Below, in pieces: positions 42,243 through 52,300 of a stretch of DNA of 64,000 bases; position 1 is the stretch's first letter; every line of letters starts with the position of its first letter. Position numbers and translations under genes: made by a program. The notes under the pieces were generated by a model that saw nothing but the letters and a program-made list of their open reading frames with translations, was not told where the DNA came from and ran no database searches. The stretch is from Deltaproteobacteria bacterium (GTDB lineage: Bacteria > Myxococcota_A > Polyangia > GCA-2747355), in the NCBI GenBank assembly GCA_020633415.1, contig JACKDQ010000007.1, positions 124,001-188,000 on the forward strand, read 5' to 3'.

Positions 42243-44813
42243 ATGGTCAAATCCATGCACGTTTCCTTCTCTCGGATGCCCAGCGGCTTGCGACTGGTGC
42301 ATCAGCAAAATGCCGCAGCACCCGTCGTAGCAATTCAGGTTTGGGTCGGTATTGGTAGCGCCGATGAGTCCGAGCGCGTTGCCGGCATTGCTCATGTCGT
42401 CGAGCATATGGCGTTCAAGGGCAGCAAGTCGTTGGCCGTCGGTGAATTCAGCCGCGAGATCGAAGGGGCGGGTGGTGCGGTCAATGCCTGGACCTCCTTC
42501 GATGAGACGGTGTATCACGTCGTCGTCGCCAGTCGCTTCTTTGAGCGAGCGATCGGTGCTCTGGCCGATACAGTGCTCAACCCGATCCTCGACGCTGATG
42601 AACTCAGTCGTGAAATCGGTGTTGTGCTCGAGGAACTGCGCGACGGCGATGACTCGCCCGATCGCGTGCTGACCCGCGAACTTTTCAAAAGCGCCTACCG
42701 GCCTTCTCCCTATGCGCGCCCGGTGATCGGCTACCTGGAGTCGGTGCGCGCCTTGCGCCGTCGGGATTTGGTCGACTTCGTGCGCCGCTACTATCGCCCA
42801 CAAAACATGACGCTGGTTGTTGTTGGCGACGTCGAACACGCCGTGGCTGAGCGCCAGGCTCGACGGCTGTTTGGCGGCAAGTCGAGCAAGTCGAGCAAGT
42901 CTGTTGCGCTGCCCGCGCGTACCGAGCGCGCTGTGCAGCGCTCCGCCCGGCTATTGGTCCAAAAGAGCGAGGACAAAGAGGCGCACTTCGCGCTCGCCTT
43001 TCCGCTGCCGGGCTTCGTTGATGACGCGACCGCAGGGATCGATGTGTTGAGTATCATTCTCGGTCAGGGCAACGCCTCGCGCCTGATTCGTCACATTCGA
43101 CACGACAAACAATTGGCGTCACGAATCTACTGCTATGCATATACGCCGAAGTCCGCCGGTCTGCTCACCGTCGGCGGATCGACCCATCCCGCGAAGTTGG
43201 TTCGCGCGTTGCCTGAGACGATAAAGACGCTGCTCGATGTTTCGGAAAATGGTGTGACGCAAGCGGAACTCGAGCGCGCCCAGGCGGTAATCGAGAGCGA
43301 CTCGATCTACCAGCGCGAAACGGTGGAAGGCCAAGCACGCAAATTGGGCTACTACTGTGCGATCACCGGCAGTCCCGATTATGAGCGAAAATACATTCGC
43401 CAAGTGCGCTCTCTTGCGGTTGACGACGTCAAAGAGATCGCACAGCGTTTTATTAGCGAACGCGGCAGTAACTTGGTGGTGTTGACGCCGAGACCGGCCG
43501 ATGAGCAGCGAATCGCTAAGGCGGTAGCCGCGGCCTGGTCAAAGCCGAAGAGATCTCGCGTTATCGTTTCCCGTAAGACGCCGGAATTGATCTCCACGCG
43601 GTTGTCGAGCGGAGGCCGAGTTGTCGTGCTGCGTGACAGCAGTGTGCCGTTGGTCGCTGCGCAGCTGGTTTGGCTGGGTGGTGTGCTCCACGAGACTCGG
43701 GCAAACAACGGAATCAGTCGCGCAGTCGGTGCGCTGATGACGCGAGGGACTCAGCAGCGTACTGCCGATGAGATCCACGAGCAGATCGAGACGATGGCCG
43801 GAACGATCTCCGGCTTTTCTGGGCGCAATAGCCTCGGCTTGCGGATGGAGGTGATCTCCCGCCACAGCGACGCTGCTTTGGAAACACTGCTCGAGTGCGC
43901 CCTTGCCCCTGCTTTCATCGAACGCGAGGTGTCGCGCTACAAAAAGGACGCGCTCGAAGAGATCCGTACGCGAGAGGATGAACCGGGCGTCGTCGGCATG
44001 GATCTGTTTCTCTCCGCGCTATATGGCAACCACCCATATGCGATGCCTGAGGTCGGCAATGCGTCGTCGGTTCGGCGCAACGATCGCAAGGCGATCGCTG
44101 CATTCCATCGGGCTCATTGTCGCGCCGACAACATGGTTCTAAGCATCGCGGGCGACGTCGATCCTGATCGGGTTATCGCCCAACTCGAGCAGATGCCATA
44201 CCGTGCGCCCCGTGGAAAGCGGTCCGCGCCGCTGCCCAAAGCCCCTCGACTGATCGACCAGCCTGTCTCGCTCTATCAACGGACCCACAAGGAGCAGACA
44301 TACATCCTCTACGGCTTTCCGGGGATCGAGGCCAATTCGCCCAAGCGTTACGCCGTCGAATTGTTGGTCGGCGTGCTGGGCGGGATGAGTGGGCGCTTGT
44401 TCGACGATCTGCGCGAGCAGCGCGGTTTGGCGTACCATGTCGACGTGCTCAGCGTGGAGGGTCGCATCCCCGGGTATTTCGTCGCTTGCGTGGTCACCAG
44501 CCCCGATAAGACGCAAGCCGTTGTCGAGGGGCTAGAGCGTCAGCTCAAGCTGATCGCCGCGCAGCCGCCGAGCAAGGCTGAGCTTGATCGGGTCAAGCGC
44601 TACACGATCGGCGCCTACGCGATATCGCTGCAAAGGAAGAGTCAGTTATCGGCCCACGTCGCCTTCAATACGCTCTATCAACTCGGCGAGCGCGCTCACC
44701 TGCAGACCGCCGAGGCGTTGCAGCGCCAAAAGCCGGCTGACATTCAGCGCGTGGCGCGTCAGCTGCTCGACCCCAATCGCCGCGTCTTGGCGATCGTTAG
44801 TCCGCGCAAGTAG
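42243..44813 (+). CDS. M16-family zinc peptidase (two-domain, pitrilysin-like)
   Basis: An 856-residue metallopeptidase. The inverted zinc motif is HVVEH (51-55, HxxEH), with a third ligand in EELRDG about 76 residues on (Glu130 or Glu131). The N-terminal half is the active one. The C-terminal half repeats the fold (LVWLGGVLHETRANNGISRA, DDLREQRGLAYHVDVLSVEG) without the zinc site, as is normal for the family. No signal peptide is evident, so it may act in the cytoplasm or be exported unusually. ATG 42243 is chosen over in-frame 42165. Substrates are probably peptides or misfolded protein fragments. Confidence 0.92.
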   Translation: MVKSMHVSFSRMPSGLRLVHQQNAAAPVVAIQVWVGIGSADESERVAGIAHVVEHMAFKGSKSLAVGEFSREIEGAGGAVNAWTSFDETVYHVVVASRFFERAIGALADTVLNPILDADELSREIGVVLEELRDGDDSPDRVLTRELFKSAYRPSPYARPVIGYLESVRALRRRDLVDFVRRYYRPQNMTLVVVGDVEHAVAERQARRLFGGKSSKSSKSVALPARTERAVQRSARLLVQKSEDKEAHFALAFPLPGFVDDATAGIDVLSIILGQGNASRLIRHIRHDKQLASRIYCYAYTPKSAGLLTVGGSTHPAKLVRALPETIKTLLDVSENGVTQAELERAQAVIESDSIYQRETVEGQARKLGYYCAITGSPDYERKYIRQVRSLAVDDVKEIAQRFISERGSNLVVLTPRPADEQRIAKAVAAAWSKPKRSRVIVSRKTPELISTRLSSGGRVVVLRDSSVPLVAAQLVWLGGVLHETRANNGISRAVGALMTRGTQQRTADEIHEQIETMAGTISGFSGRNSLGLRMEVISRHSDAALETLLECALAPAFIEREVSRYKKDALEEIRTREDEPGVVGMDLFLSALYGNHPYAMPEVGNASSVRRNDRKAIAAFHRAHCRADNMVLSIAGDVDPDRVIAQLEQMPYRAPRGKRSAPLPKAPRLIDQPVSLYQRTHKEQTYILYGFPGIEANSPKRYAVELLVGVLGGMSGRLFDDLREQRGLAYHVDVLSVEGRIPGYFVACVVTSPDKTQAVVEGLERQLKLIAAQPPSKAELDRVKRYTIGAYAISLQRKSQLSAHVAFNTLYQLGERAHLQTAEALQRQKPADIQRVARQLLDPNRRVLAIVSPRK

Positions 44814-44827
44814 CGGCGGCAGTCCCT

Positions 44828-45535
44828 CTAGAGGATGATCATCACGTAGATGTCATAGAGCGTGTGTGTGTAGACAGCGATTGCCAGCCCGCGATAGCGA
44901 TAAAGCAAGCCAAAGAGTACGCCGGCGATCGCACGATAGACGAAGACGCCGAGGCGCAACGGTTCGCCGAGCGGCCCGATATGATGCGCCAACGCGAAAG
45001 CGATCGAGCTGACCAGTAGCGCGATCAGCACGCTCAGCCAGCGGCGGAGCCGCAAGGCGCGATCGCAGAGCAAGAGGATGCCTCCCATCATACCGAGGCG
45101 AAACATCAGCTCCTCGTGGACGCCGGCACCGACTGCCATGACGAGTCGCTCGAAGACGGAGGCCCCTTTGAGTGGATCGACGGCTAGTCGGGGGTCGATG
45201 CCGAGGACGTCGACCATTACCATCGAGATCAATACGCCCATCGTCGAGGCGTAAAGCGCACTTTCGAGGATGATCGGGAAGATGCGCTTCCAGTTGAAGC
45301 GCTGCTTGGTGCGCAGGATCAACGCCAGGCCGATCACCGCGGCGAGCACGCCGAGCTGTATCCAAATGAAACCGCTGCGGCCGACGGTTCGCAACAACGT
45401 ATCGGTGACGAGGTCCGCACCATTGATGGTGCGACTGTTGAGTACCGCGATCTCGTAAAAAACGAGCAGCGGAACAACGAAGACGAGACTGGTTAGTAGG
45501 TTTTCGGTGTGCGCGGGGCGTGATGATCGACTCAT
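44828..45535 (-). CDS. CPBP-family intramembrane metalloprotease (second)
   Basis: A 235-residue protein with about six membrane helices. The motifs are HEELMFR (His140, Glu141, Glu142, Arg146), AHHIG (His184/185) and THTLYD (His224, Asp228), the conserved CPBP centre. It is unlike the copy at 947 in sequence and length. It converges on the M16 gene with a 14-bp gap, and is transcribed after the zinc-ribbon/H1-like gene (36 bp). Possible processing protease of the cell envelope. Confidence 0.85.
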   Translation of the reverse strand: MSRSSRPAHTENLLTSLVFVVPLLVFYEIAVLNSRTINGADLVTDTLLRTVGRSGFIWIQLGVLAAVIGLALILRTKQRFNWKRIFPIILESALYASTMGVLISMVMVDVLGIDPRLAVDPLKGASVFERLVMAVGAGVHEELMFRLGMMGGILLLCDRALRLRRWLSVLIALLVSSIAFALAHHIGPLGEPLRLGVFVYRAIAGVLFGLLYRYRGLAIAVYTHTLYDIYVMIIL

Positions 45536-45571
45536 TGGCGCGTCGAGGCGAAAACGGAACTGGCGTTTGGG

Positions 45572-46717
45572 CTAGCGCCGTTCGCTGCTTTGCGTCGCTC
45601 GTCCCGCTGTGCGACGCGTGGGCGAGCTTGGTCGGCGCTTGTCTTTGGCTTTTTTGAGTGCCGCGCGCTGTCTGCGCTCAGACGGCTTCGCGCCGCCACG
45701 GGCGGGAGCCCGGCGCGTTCCGTCGCCGACGCGCTTTTTCTTAGCAGCGGCCTTCTTTTTCGGGGCCTTCTTGGCCGCGGGCTTCTTGGTCGCCTTTTTC
45801 TTAGCAGCGGCCTTCTTTTTCGGGGCCTTCTTGGCCGCGGGCTTCTTGGTCGCCTTTTTCTTGGCAGCGGCCTTCTTTTTCGGGGCCTTCTTGGCCGCGG
45901 GCTTCTTGGTCGCCTTTTTCTTGGCAGCGGCCTTCTTTTTCGGGGCCTTCTTGGCCGCGGGCTTCTTGCTGGCCTTCTTGCTTGTCGCGGCCTTCTTGCT
46001 CGTCGCGGCCTTCTTGCTCGTCGCGGCCTTCTTGCTCGTCGCGGCCTTCTTGCTTGTCGCGGCCTTCTTGCTCGTCGCGGCCTTCTTGCTTGCCTTTGGC
46101 GGCGTCGCGGTAGCGATCGCTTCGCTTGCCGGCATTGCTTCAGCCGTCGGCTGCGGGGTGGCGGCGGTCTTCTTCTTGCGGCGGCCGCTTTTCTGCTCGG
46201 TGCGTTCGCGGGAGGCCGCGATCAGCTGGGCTTGGGCTCGAATGCTTGCCGCCGTGCGGCTACGTTTCTTTTTCACCGGATTGCCGGGCAGGTCGGTGCG
46301 GTTGTGTACCAAGACCTTGTGGCCATCGCGGAAGACGGCCTCCATTTTGGTATGACCGACCAGCGTGGCGACGAAGCCCACGCCGAACGACGGGTGATCG
46401 AGCAGGTCGCCTTCGCGGTAGGCGTGCCGCTTGTCGTACTCCTGCGCGCCGCCCAGATCAGCTTCGCGCATCGCCTCTTCCCAGCTCAGCTGCTTGGTCG
46501 GACGCCGGGGCAGCCCGACCGGCTCGAAGTCGTCATCGGGTTCACCTCTTGCCGGCCGGTAGAGGTGGTTGCTGTTGCAGATCGAGCACTGTACCGTACG
46601 GATTTCACCCTCATAGCGGGTGATTACCGTCTGTAGGGTGTCGGCTTTGCAATTGGGGCAATAGCCCTCAATTTCAGAGCCCACCTGGTGCATGTCGCCG
46701 TCAAATAGGTATTCCAT
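45572..46717 (-). CDS. Zinc-ribbon/Tudor-like protein with histone H1-like lysine-rich tail
   Basis: A 381-residue protein. A four-Cys zinc ribbon (YCPNCKADTL ... VQCSICNSNH) is followed near residues 95-135 by a small beta domain (YREGDLLDHPSFGVGFVATL, MEAVFRDGHKVLVHN) like the Tudor-type fold at the end of UvrD/PcrA helicases. The last 240 residues are a basic Lys/Ala/Pro tail made of six KKAATS hexads and about four 20-residue units rich in KKAPKKKAAAKKK, then an Arg/Ser-rich end. The tail resembles eukaryotic H1 and bacterial H1-like proteins, suggesting DNA binding and compaction. ATG 46717 is chosen. It is divergent from the sensor kinase gene. Confidence 0.82.
   Translation of the reverse strand: MEYLFDGDMHQVGSEIEGYCPNCKADTLQTVITRYEGEIRTVQCSICNSNHLYRPARGEPDDDFEPVGLPRRPTKQLSWEEAMREADLGGAQEYDKRHAYREGDLLDHPSFGVGFVATLVGHTKMEAVFRDGHKVLVHNRTDLPGNPVKKKRSRTAASIRAQAQLIAASRERTEQKSGRRKKKTAATPQPTAEAMPASEAIATATPPKASKKAATSKKAATSKKAATSKKAATSKKAATSKKAATSKKASKKPAAKKAPKKKAAAKKKATKKPAAKKAPKKKAAAKKKATKKPAAKKAPKKKAAAKKKATKKPAAKKAPKKKAAAKKKRVGDGTRRAPARGGAKPSERRQRAALKKAKDKRRPSSPTRRTAGRATQSSERR
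45735..45968 (-). repeat. 60-bp tandem repeat (3.9 copies) within the H1-like gene
   Basis: The DNA repeats with an exact 60-bp period. Copies differ only at a few bases, such as TTAGCAGCGG versus TTGGCAGCGG. Each unit encodes 20 residues of the basic tail, so gain or loss of units keeps the frame. High identity at synonymous sites points to recent duplication or ongoing homogenisation. Confidence 0.95.
45975..46082 (-). repeat. 18-bp tandem repeat (6 copies) within the H1-like gene
   Basis: Six units of TTCTTGCTYGTCGCGGCC on the plus strand, varying only at one C/T position. Each encodes a hexad of the Lys-Ala-Ala-Thr-Ser-Lys type. It directly adjoins the 60-bp repeats. Confidence 0.95.
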
Positions 46718-46897
46718 GGGCCTCGCCACGTTAGGACTTTGCCCGGCCGAAGCCGGAAGGGGAAACGCCAACACCAATCACGGATGTGCTTGGCGCGCAA
46801 AACCAGGCCTACTAGGAACTTTTCCCAGCGGCCGGGCAAAGATTACCGCCCTGCGCGCCAACTACCCACAATGTTTCCTCTTGTCCCGTAGCACACC

Positions 46898-48481
46898 TTG
46901 ACAGGCGCTGGCAACCCTGTAGCTTCGTTAAGGAAGCAGGCGAGGGCAGGCGTGCGTCTTTGGTTTTCTCCATTATTTCTAATCAGTACGGCGATCATGG
47001 TTGCCGCGGTGGTGCTCGGCTATGTGAGCTATCGCTCAGCGACACAGATCGCAGCGCGTACCGAGCGCGAGGTCAGTCGGGGAAACCGCGAGCTTGGCGG
47101 CCGGCTGGTAGACCGCATCGAGCAGTCGATCATCGACACCGATCGAATCTTCTTTAGATTGGTAAAGCTTGATGATCGCAAGGAATTTATCGAGCTTTGG
47201 CGCCGCATCATTCGCGTCAGCCCCGCCGTGGATACGGTGGTTGTGCTCGACAAGGATCTCAAGTTGGTCCATCTGGTTTCCAACGTCTCACGCACCGAGC
47301 GACGTTGGTTTTCTAAGGTTTTGTTTTCGAAAATGATTCCCGAAATCGAGCCAGCCAACCTGCCGCCGGACCAACATCGCCATCTCCATACGACCCACAA
47401 CGGCAAGACGTATCTTTTGTCATACATCCGTCGCGTCGCTGCCGGAGAGGAATACTTCGTGATCCTCAGTATCAACATGCGTCACCTGGTGGAGGATGTC
47501 TTTGTCGAGGAGTTTCGGGCAGTCGCTGGCAGTCGCAACGTTGCCGTGATCGATGAAAATGGTCGCGTGCTGTTCGGTCGACCGGTGCCGATCACCGATG
47601 CGCTGGTTTTCGACGAGCGTTTTCCGACGACGTTATACAAGTGGCGTTTGCAGGTCGCGCCGCGCGAAGTCGTTCAGCTGCGCAAGGAATCAAAGAAACG
47701 ACGCGTTGCCGACCTGGTTTTGGTCGGTGCAGCGGTAAGCGTGATCTTGCTGGGAATGTTGGTGATGGCTGTCGCCGTGCGCAAAGAGCGCCGGGCCAGC
47801 GCGCTGAAAAGTGACTTTATCGCCAACGTCACGCACGAGCTAAAGACACCGCTGTCGCTGATCCGGATGTTCGGTGAGCTCTTAGCCTTGGGGCGCGCGG
47901 AAAAGCCCGAAACCACGAAGGAGTACGCAGAGATCATCACCCGCGAAAGCGATCGACTGACCGCGCTGATCGACAACGTCCTCGACTTCGCTCGCCTCGA
48001 GGGTGGCAAGGCGGCCTACAGCTTTGGCCCCGGAGATTTGGTGCCGCTTTTGCGGCGTGCCGCCGAGCTGGTGTCCTATCGCTGTCAGCAGAACGGTATC
48101 GAGTTGCGGGTCGATGCGCCCGAAACGTTGCGCTGTGCGCGTGTCGACGAAACGGCGTTGACGTTGTTGGTGCTCAACTTGCTCGACAATGCCCTAAAAT
48201 ATGGTGCGACGTCGGGGCAGCAGATTAGACTGCAGGCGCGGCGCGAGCAGGGGACGATCGTGGTGACGGTATCCGACGATGGCCCCGGGATTGGGCCAGC
48301 ACAACAGCGGCGCATCTTTGAGCGCTTCTATCGCGGCCCACATGCATCACCAGCAGTTCGCGGTTCGGGCATCGGACTGAGTTTGGTCAAGAGCATTGCC
48401 GAGGCCCACAATGGCAAGATCCACGTGCAAAGTGGTCCGAACGGTGGTTCGACCTTTGAGCTCAGGTTGCCGACGGGCTAG
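46898..48481 (+). CDS. Sensor histidine kinase (two-helix membrane type)
   Basis: A 527-residue kinase. The first membrane helix (LFLISTAIMVAAVVLGYVSY) and second (ADLVLVGAAVSVILLGMLVM) enclose a sensor of about 225 residues resembling a Cache/PAS-like domain (AVDTVVVLDKDLKLVHLVS, VAVIDENGRVLFGRP). The phosphorylated His313 lies in NVTHELKTPLSLI. The ATPase domain has N-box NLLDNALKYG, G1 DDGPGIG, F-box FERFYRG and G2 GSGIGLSL. The TTG at 46898 or GTG at 46952 may start it. It is 18 bp ahead of its response regulator. The stimulus is unknown. Confidence 0.93.
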   Translation: MTGAGNPVASLRKQARAGVRLWFSPLFLISTAIMVAAVVLGYVSYRSATQIAARTEREVSRGNRELGGRLVDRIEQSIIDTDRIFFRLVKLDDRKEFIELWRRIIRVSPAVDTVVVLDKDLKLVHLVSNVSRTERRWFSKVLFSKMIPEIEPANLPPDQHRHLHTTHNGKTYLLSYIRRVAAGEEYFVILSINMRHLVEDVFVEEFRAVAGSRNVAVIDENGRVLFGRPVPITDALVFDERFPTTLYKWRLQVAPREVVQLRKESKKRRVADLVLVGAAVSVILLGMLVMAVAVRKERRASALKSDFIANVTHELKTPLSLIRMFGELLALGRAEKPETTKEYAEIITRESDRLTALIDNVLDFARLEGGKAAYSFGPGDLVPLLRRAAELVSYRCQQNGIELRVDAPETLRCARVDETALTLLVLNLLDNALKYGATSGQQIRLQARREQGTIVVTVSDDGPGIGPAQQRRIFERFYRGPHASPAVRGSGIGLSLVKSIAEAHNGKIHVQSGPNGGSTFELRLPTG

Positions 48482-48499
48482 CAAGACGAGAGCACGACG

Positions 48500-49189
48500 A
48501 TGAAACGCAAAGTGCTGGTCATCGAAGACGAACCCGATATGGTGCGCGGCTTGCGCGACGCGATGTCTTTCGAAGGTTTCGATGTGCGTTCGGCGAGCAC
48601 TGGGGCCGAAGGCATTGCCATCGCCGCGGCCGATCCCCCGCAAATGGTGATCCTCGATCTGATGCTACCCGACATGAACGGCTATCAGGTCTGCGAGAAA
48701 CTGCGCGCGGCCTTGCCCCAGCTGCTGATCATCATGCTCACGGCACGTCATCAGGAGGCCGACAAGATCCGCGGCCTCGATGCGGGCGCCGATGACTACG
48801 TCACGAAACCGTTTTCGGTCGGCGAGTTGCTTGCGCGAATCAACGCGGCGTTTCGCCGGATCGATCTGATTGAAAGTTCGAGCGTCGCGCCGCGGATCCG
48901 CATTGGCGACGCCGAGCTCGACACAAAAAAGCACCTGTTAGTCGCAAATCGTCGCGAACATCAGCTGTCGTTCTACGAAGTCGAGCTGTTGAAGCTGCTC
49001 TTTGAGCGGGCCGGCGCGCCGGTTTCGCGCGACGAAATATTGGAAAAGATTTGGGGCCTGGCCGCCGCGCCGACCAATCGCACCGTAGACAATTTTATCG
49101 TCAAGCTGCGACGCAAGCTCGGCGATGATCCGAAAAGTCCCCGGCATATCCTCACGGTATACGGTTTCGGCTACAAACTCGTCCCTTAA
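48500..49189 (+). CDS. OmpR/PhoB-family response regulator
   Basis: A 229-residue transcription factor partner of the kinase 18 bp upstream. The receiver domain has EDE (9-11), phosphoacceptor Asp53 in VILDLMLPD, Thr81 and Lys103 in VTKPF. The C-terminal winged helix includes LSFYEVELLKLLFERAGAPV, NRTVDNFIVKLRRKLG and LTVYGFGYKL. The regulated genes are not evident; the UPF0182 gene downstream on the same strand is one candidate. Confidence 0.95.
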   Translation: MKRKVLVIEDEPDMVRGLRDAMSFEGFDVRSASTGAEGIAIAAADPPQMVILDLMLPDMNGYQVCEKLRAALPQLLIIMLTARHQEADKIRGLDAGADDYVTKPFSVGELLARINAAFRRIDLIESSSVAPRIRIGDAELDTKKHLLVANRREHQLSFYEVELLKLLFERAGAPVSRDEILEKIWGLAAAPTNRTVDNFIVKLRRKLGDDPKSPRHILTVYGFGYKLVP

Positions 49190-49324
49190 ACCCCTGAGAT
49201 TCTAAAGCCATCGGGGCCAAAGCCTGGGCTGCTGGCTTGTCAGTCGGCGATGGCTGTGCTCATATGGCGCGCTGCGCCGTGGGTGCGGTGCAGCTAGCCC
49301 AATCGCTAACTTTTAGTGGGTCCG

Positions 49325-52300
49325 ATGAGCGAAAAGAAAAGCAAAGAAGAGCGCAAGAAAATCCTCCGCAAGCGACTGATCATCGCGGCCGTCGCCCTAT
49401 TAATGATCGTCGCGGGCCTGGCCGGGATGGCCAACGTGCTCACCGAGTACCGTTGGTTTGGCCACCTTGGCTTTGGCAGCATTTACGTCACCGTGTTGGC
49501 GTCGCGCGTCGGAATCGGCTTGGTCTTCGGATTGGTGGCGCTGATCGCGATCGCGATACACATCCATGTGATCCGCAAGGTCAGCTCGCCGCGCAAGGAC
49601 TGGCATTTCCAGACCCCTGAGGGTGAAATCGACCTCCAGCAGTTCGTCAAAAAGGTCTCGACGCCGGTAGTTGTGGCGGCTGGAATTCTCGCGGCGGCTG
49701 CGATGGGTGTCTTGGCGTCTCAGCATTGGGAAGACGTACTGAAGTTCCTCAACGCGACGTCGTTTGGTCACAGCGAGCCGGTTCTCAAGCGCGATATCGG
49801 CTTTTACCTGTTCAAACTGCCCACGCTCGAGTTTGTCCAAGAGTGGTTGATCTATCTGACCGGCCTCTGCTTGTTCTTCTCGGCGGCGGTGTATTTCTTC
49901 CGCAACGCGATCTCGATCGAAGGTCGCTGGCCGAAGATGAACGACGGCATCCGCGCACATCTGCTCGTCGCCTTGGCTTGTGTCATCGCCGTCATCGGCT
50001 GGGGCTTCCGCCTCGAGATGTATGAGACGCTGTTTTCTCGTCGAGGAGCGGTTGATGGCGCCGGTTATGCCGATGTCTACGCCAACCTAGTGGCCTATCG
50101 CGTGTTGTTCTTTGGGTCGCTGCTCTGCGGCCTCTATCTGATCGTCAACGGTCTGCGCGTCAAGACCTCCGACCCGAAAAAGGCCTTCTTCCGCCCGGCA
50201 ATAGCGGTCGTCAGCTTGGTCGGCCTTTACGGGTTGGGTATCTTTGCCGGCCCCTACGTGATCCAAGGGTTTGTGGTCAAACCCAACGAGCTCGACAAAG
50301 AGCGCCCATACCTGGCGTATGCGATCCACCACACGCGAGCCGCCTATGGCTTGGACAAGATCAAAGAGATCAAGGTTGCAGCGAACGAGCGCCTCGAGCC
50401 GCAGGCGCTCGAAAACAACCGCCCAACGATCGACAACATCAAGCTATGGGATCCACGCCCGCTGCGCGACACTTATCGCCAGCTACAGGAACTCAAGACC
50501 TACTACGACTTCCCCAATATCAGTATCGACCGCTACCGCTTAGAAACCGGCTATTGGCAGGTGATGCTCTCCGCTCGCGAGCTGGTGATCGATCAGTTGC
50601 CGCACGCGGCACGGACCTGGGTCAATCGGCATTTGCAGTACACCCATGGCTATGGCGTTGTGCTCAGCCCGGTCAATCGTACCGTCGGCGAGGGTATGCC
50701 TGATCTCTGGCTCAAAGACTTCCCGCCGGTACAACCGGGGTATCTCGGGATCAGTGTTGTCCAAGGTCACAGCGCCGTGCGCGCTGAGCAGATTGACGCC
50801 GGCAGTCCGGCAGCGGCGGCGGGTATTGTCGTCGGTGAAACGATCAAGGCGGTCAATGGCCGCCCAGTGCGTAGCGTCGAAGAGTTCGATGAGTCGCGCC
50901 GACAGATCGTCGCTGGTGACGACGTTGAATTGACTACCTCGACGGGTGTGCGCAAGATCGTTGCCGCCGCTCGCTTCGCTTCGCTAAAGCTCGATCGCCC
51001 GCAAATCTACTACGGGCTCAAGACCGATGACTATGCGATCGTCGGCACAACCAACCAAGAATTCGACTATCCGCAAACCAAGCGTCAAGGTCTCGACTCT
51101 AAAGACGTGTACACGACCTATGCCGGCAAGGGCGGCGTCGCGATCGACGGCTTCCTTTCGCGGCTGTTTTTCTCGATCCGCTTTGCTGACCTGAAGCTGT
51201 TCTTTACCTCTACGCTAACCGACAAGACGCGCGTGCTGTTCAATCGTTCGATTCAGCAGCGCGTGCACACCGTCGCGCCGTTCTTGATGCTCGACCAGGA
51301 GCCGTATGTTGTCATCGCCAACAAGCGGCTGTATTGGATCCAAGACGCCTATACGATCAGCTATCGCCACCCCTATTCGCGCACGACCTCGCTCGGTCGA
51401 CGGCAGCGCATCAACTACATTCGCAACTCGGTTAAGGTCGTGATCGACGCGTACGATGGTACGGTCGACTTCTACTTGTGGGACGAAACGGATCCGATGA
51501 TCCAGACCTACAAGAAGATCTTCCCCAAGCTGTTCAAAGCACGCGGAGAGATGCAGCGGGATCTCAAGGCTCACGTGCGCTATCCCAAGGATCTGTTCAC
51601 GATCCAGGCGGACATGTACCAATCCTTCCACATGACCGACCCCGGTGATTTCTATCGCGGTCAGGACCTCTGGGCGATCGCCAAGCGCTTGGCAGCGAAC
51701 TCCAGCGACACCTCATCGGCCGGTCCTCGCCAACCGGGTGTGAGCGCGCGCCAGGTTACCGAGCAGATGCGGATGCAGCCGTACTACATGATCATGCGCC
51801 TGCCCGAGGCCAAGGATGAAGAGTTCGTGCTGATGGTACCGTTCACGATGATGAACAAAGACAACCTCCGTGGTTGGCTCAGCGCGCGCAACGACGGCGA
51901 GGACTATGGCAGGCTGCTGCTCTACGAATACCCCGAAGAGAAGCTGGTTTATGGACCGCTGCAGATCGAGGCGCGCATCGATCAGGACAGCTATATCTCC
52001 CAGTGGATTACCTTGCGCAACCAGCAGGGGTCGAAGGTTATTCGCGGCGATCTGCTGGTGATCCCGATCGAGGACGCCATCCTCTACGTTCAGCCGATCT
52101 ACCTCGAGGCGACCCAAGCACAACTTCCCGAGCTCAAGCAGGTCATTGTCGCCTTTGGCAACAAGTTGGCGATGAAGAACACGCTGGCTGAAGCGCTCAA
52201 GGCGGTGTTCGGTGTCAGGCATGCAGCGGTCGCGAAGCGCTCTGAAGGCGAAGACAAGACCTCGCCGGCGTTGACCGCGGCTCAAGGGACCGTCGCCGCG

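Noticed and set aside
45735..46082. CRISPR array
   Set aside because: The repeats are contiguous without spacers and lie in a coding frame.
45590..46636. Long plus-strand open frames rich in Leu, Phe and Ala opposite the H1-like gene
   Set aside because: They are antisense shadows of the lysine-rich repeats; they lack start signals and the zinc-ribbon reading on the minus strand is clearly coding.
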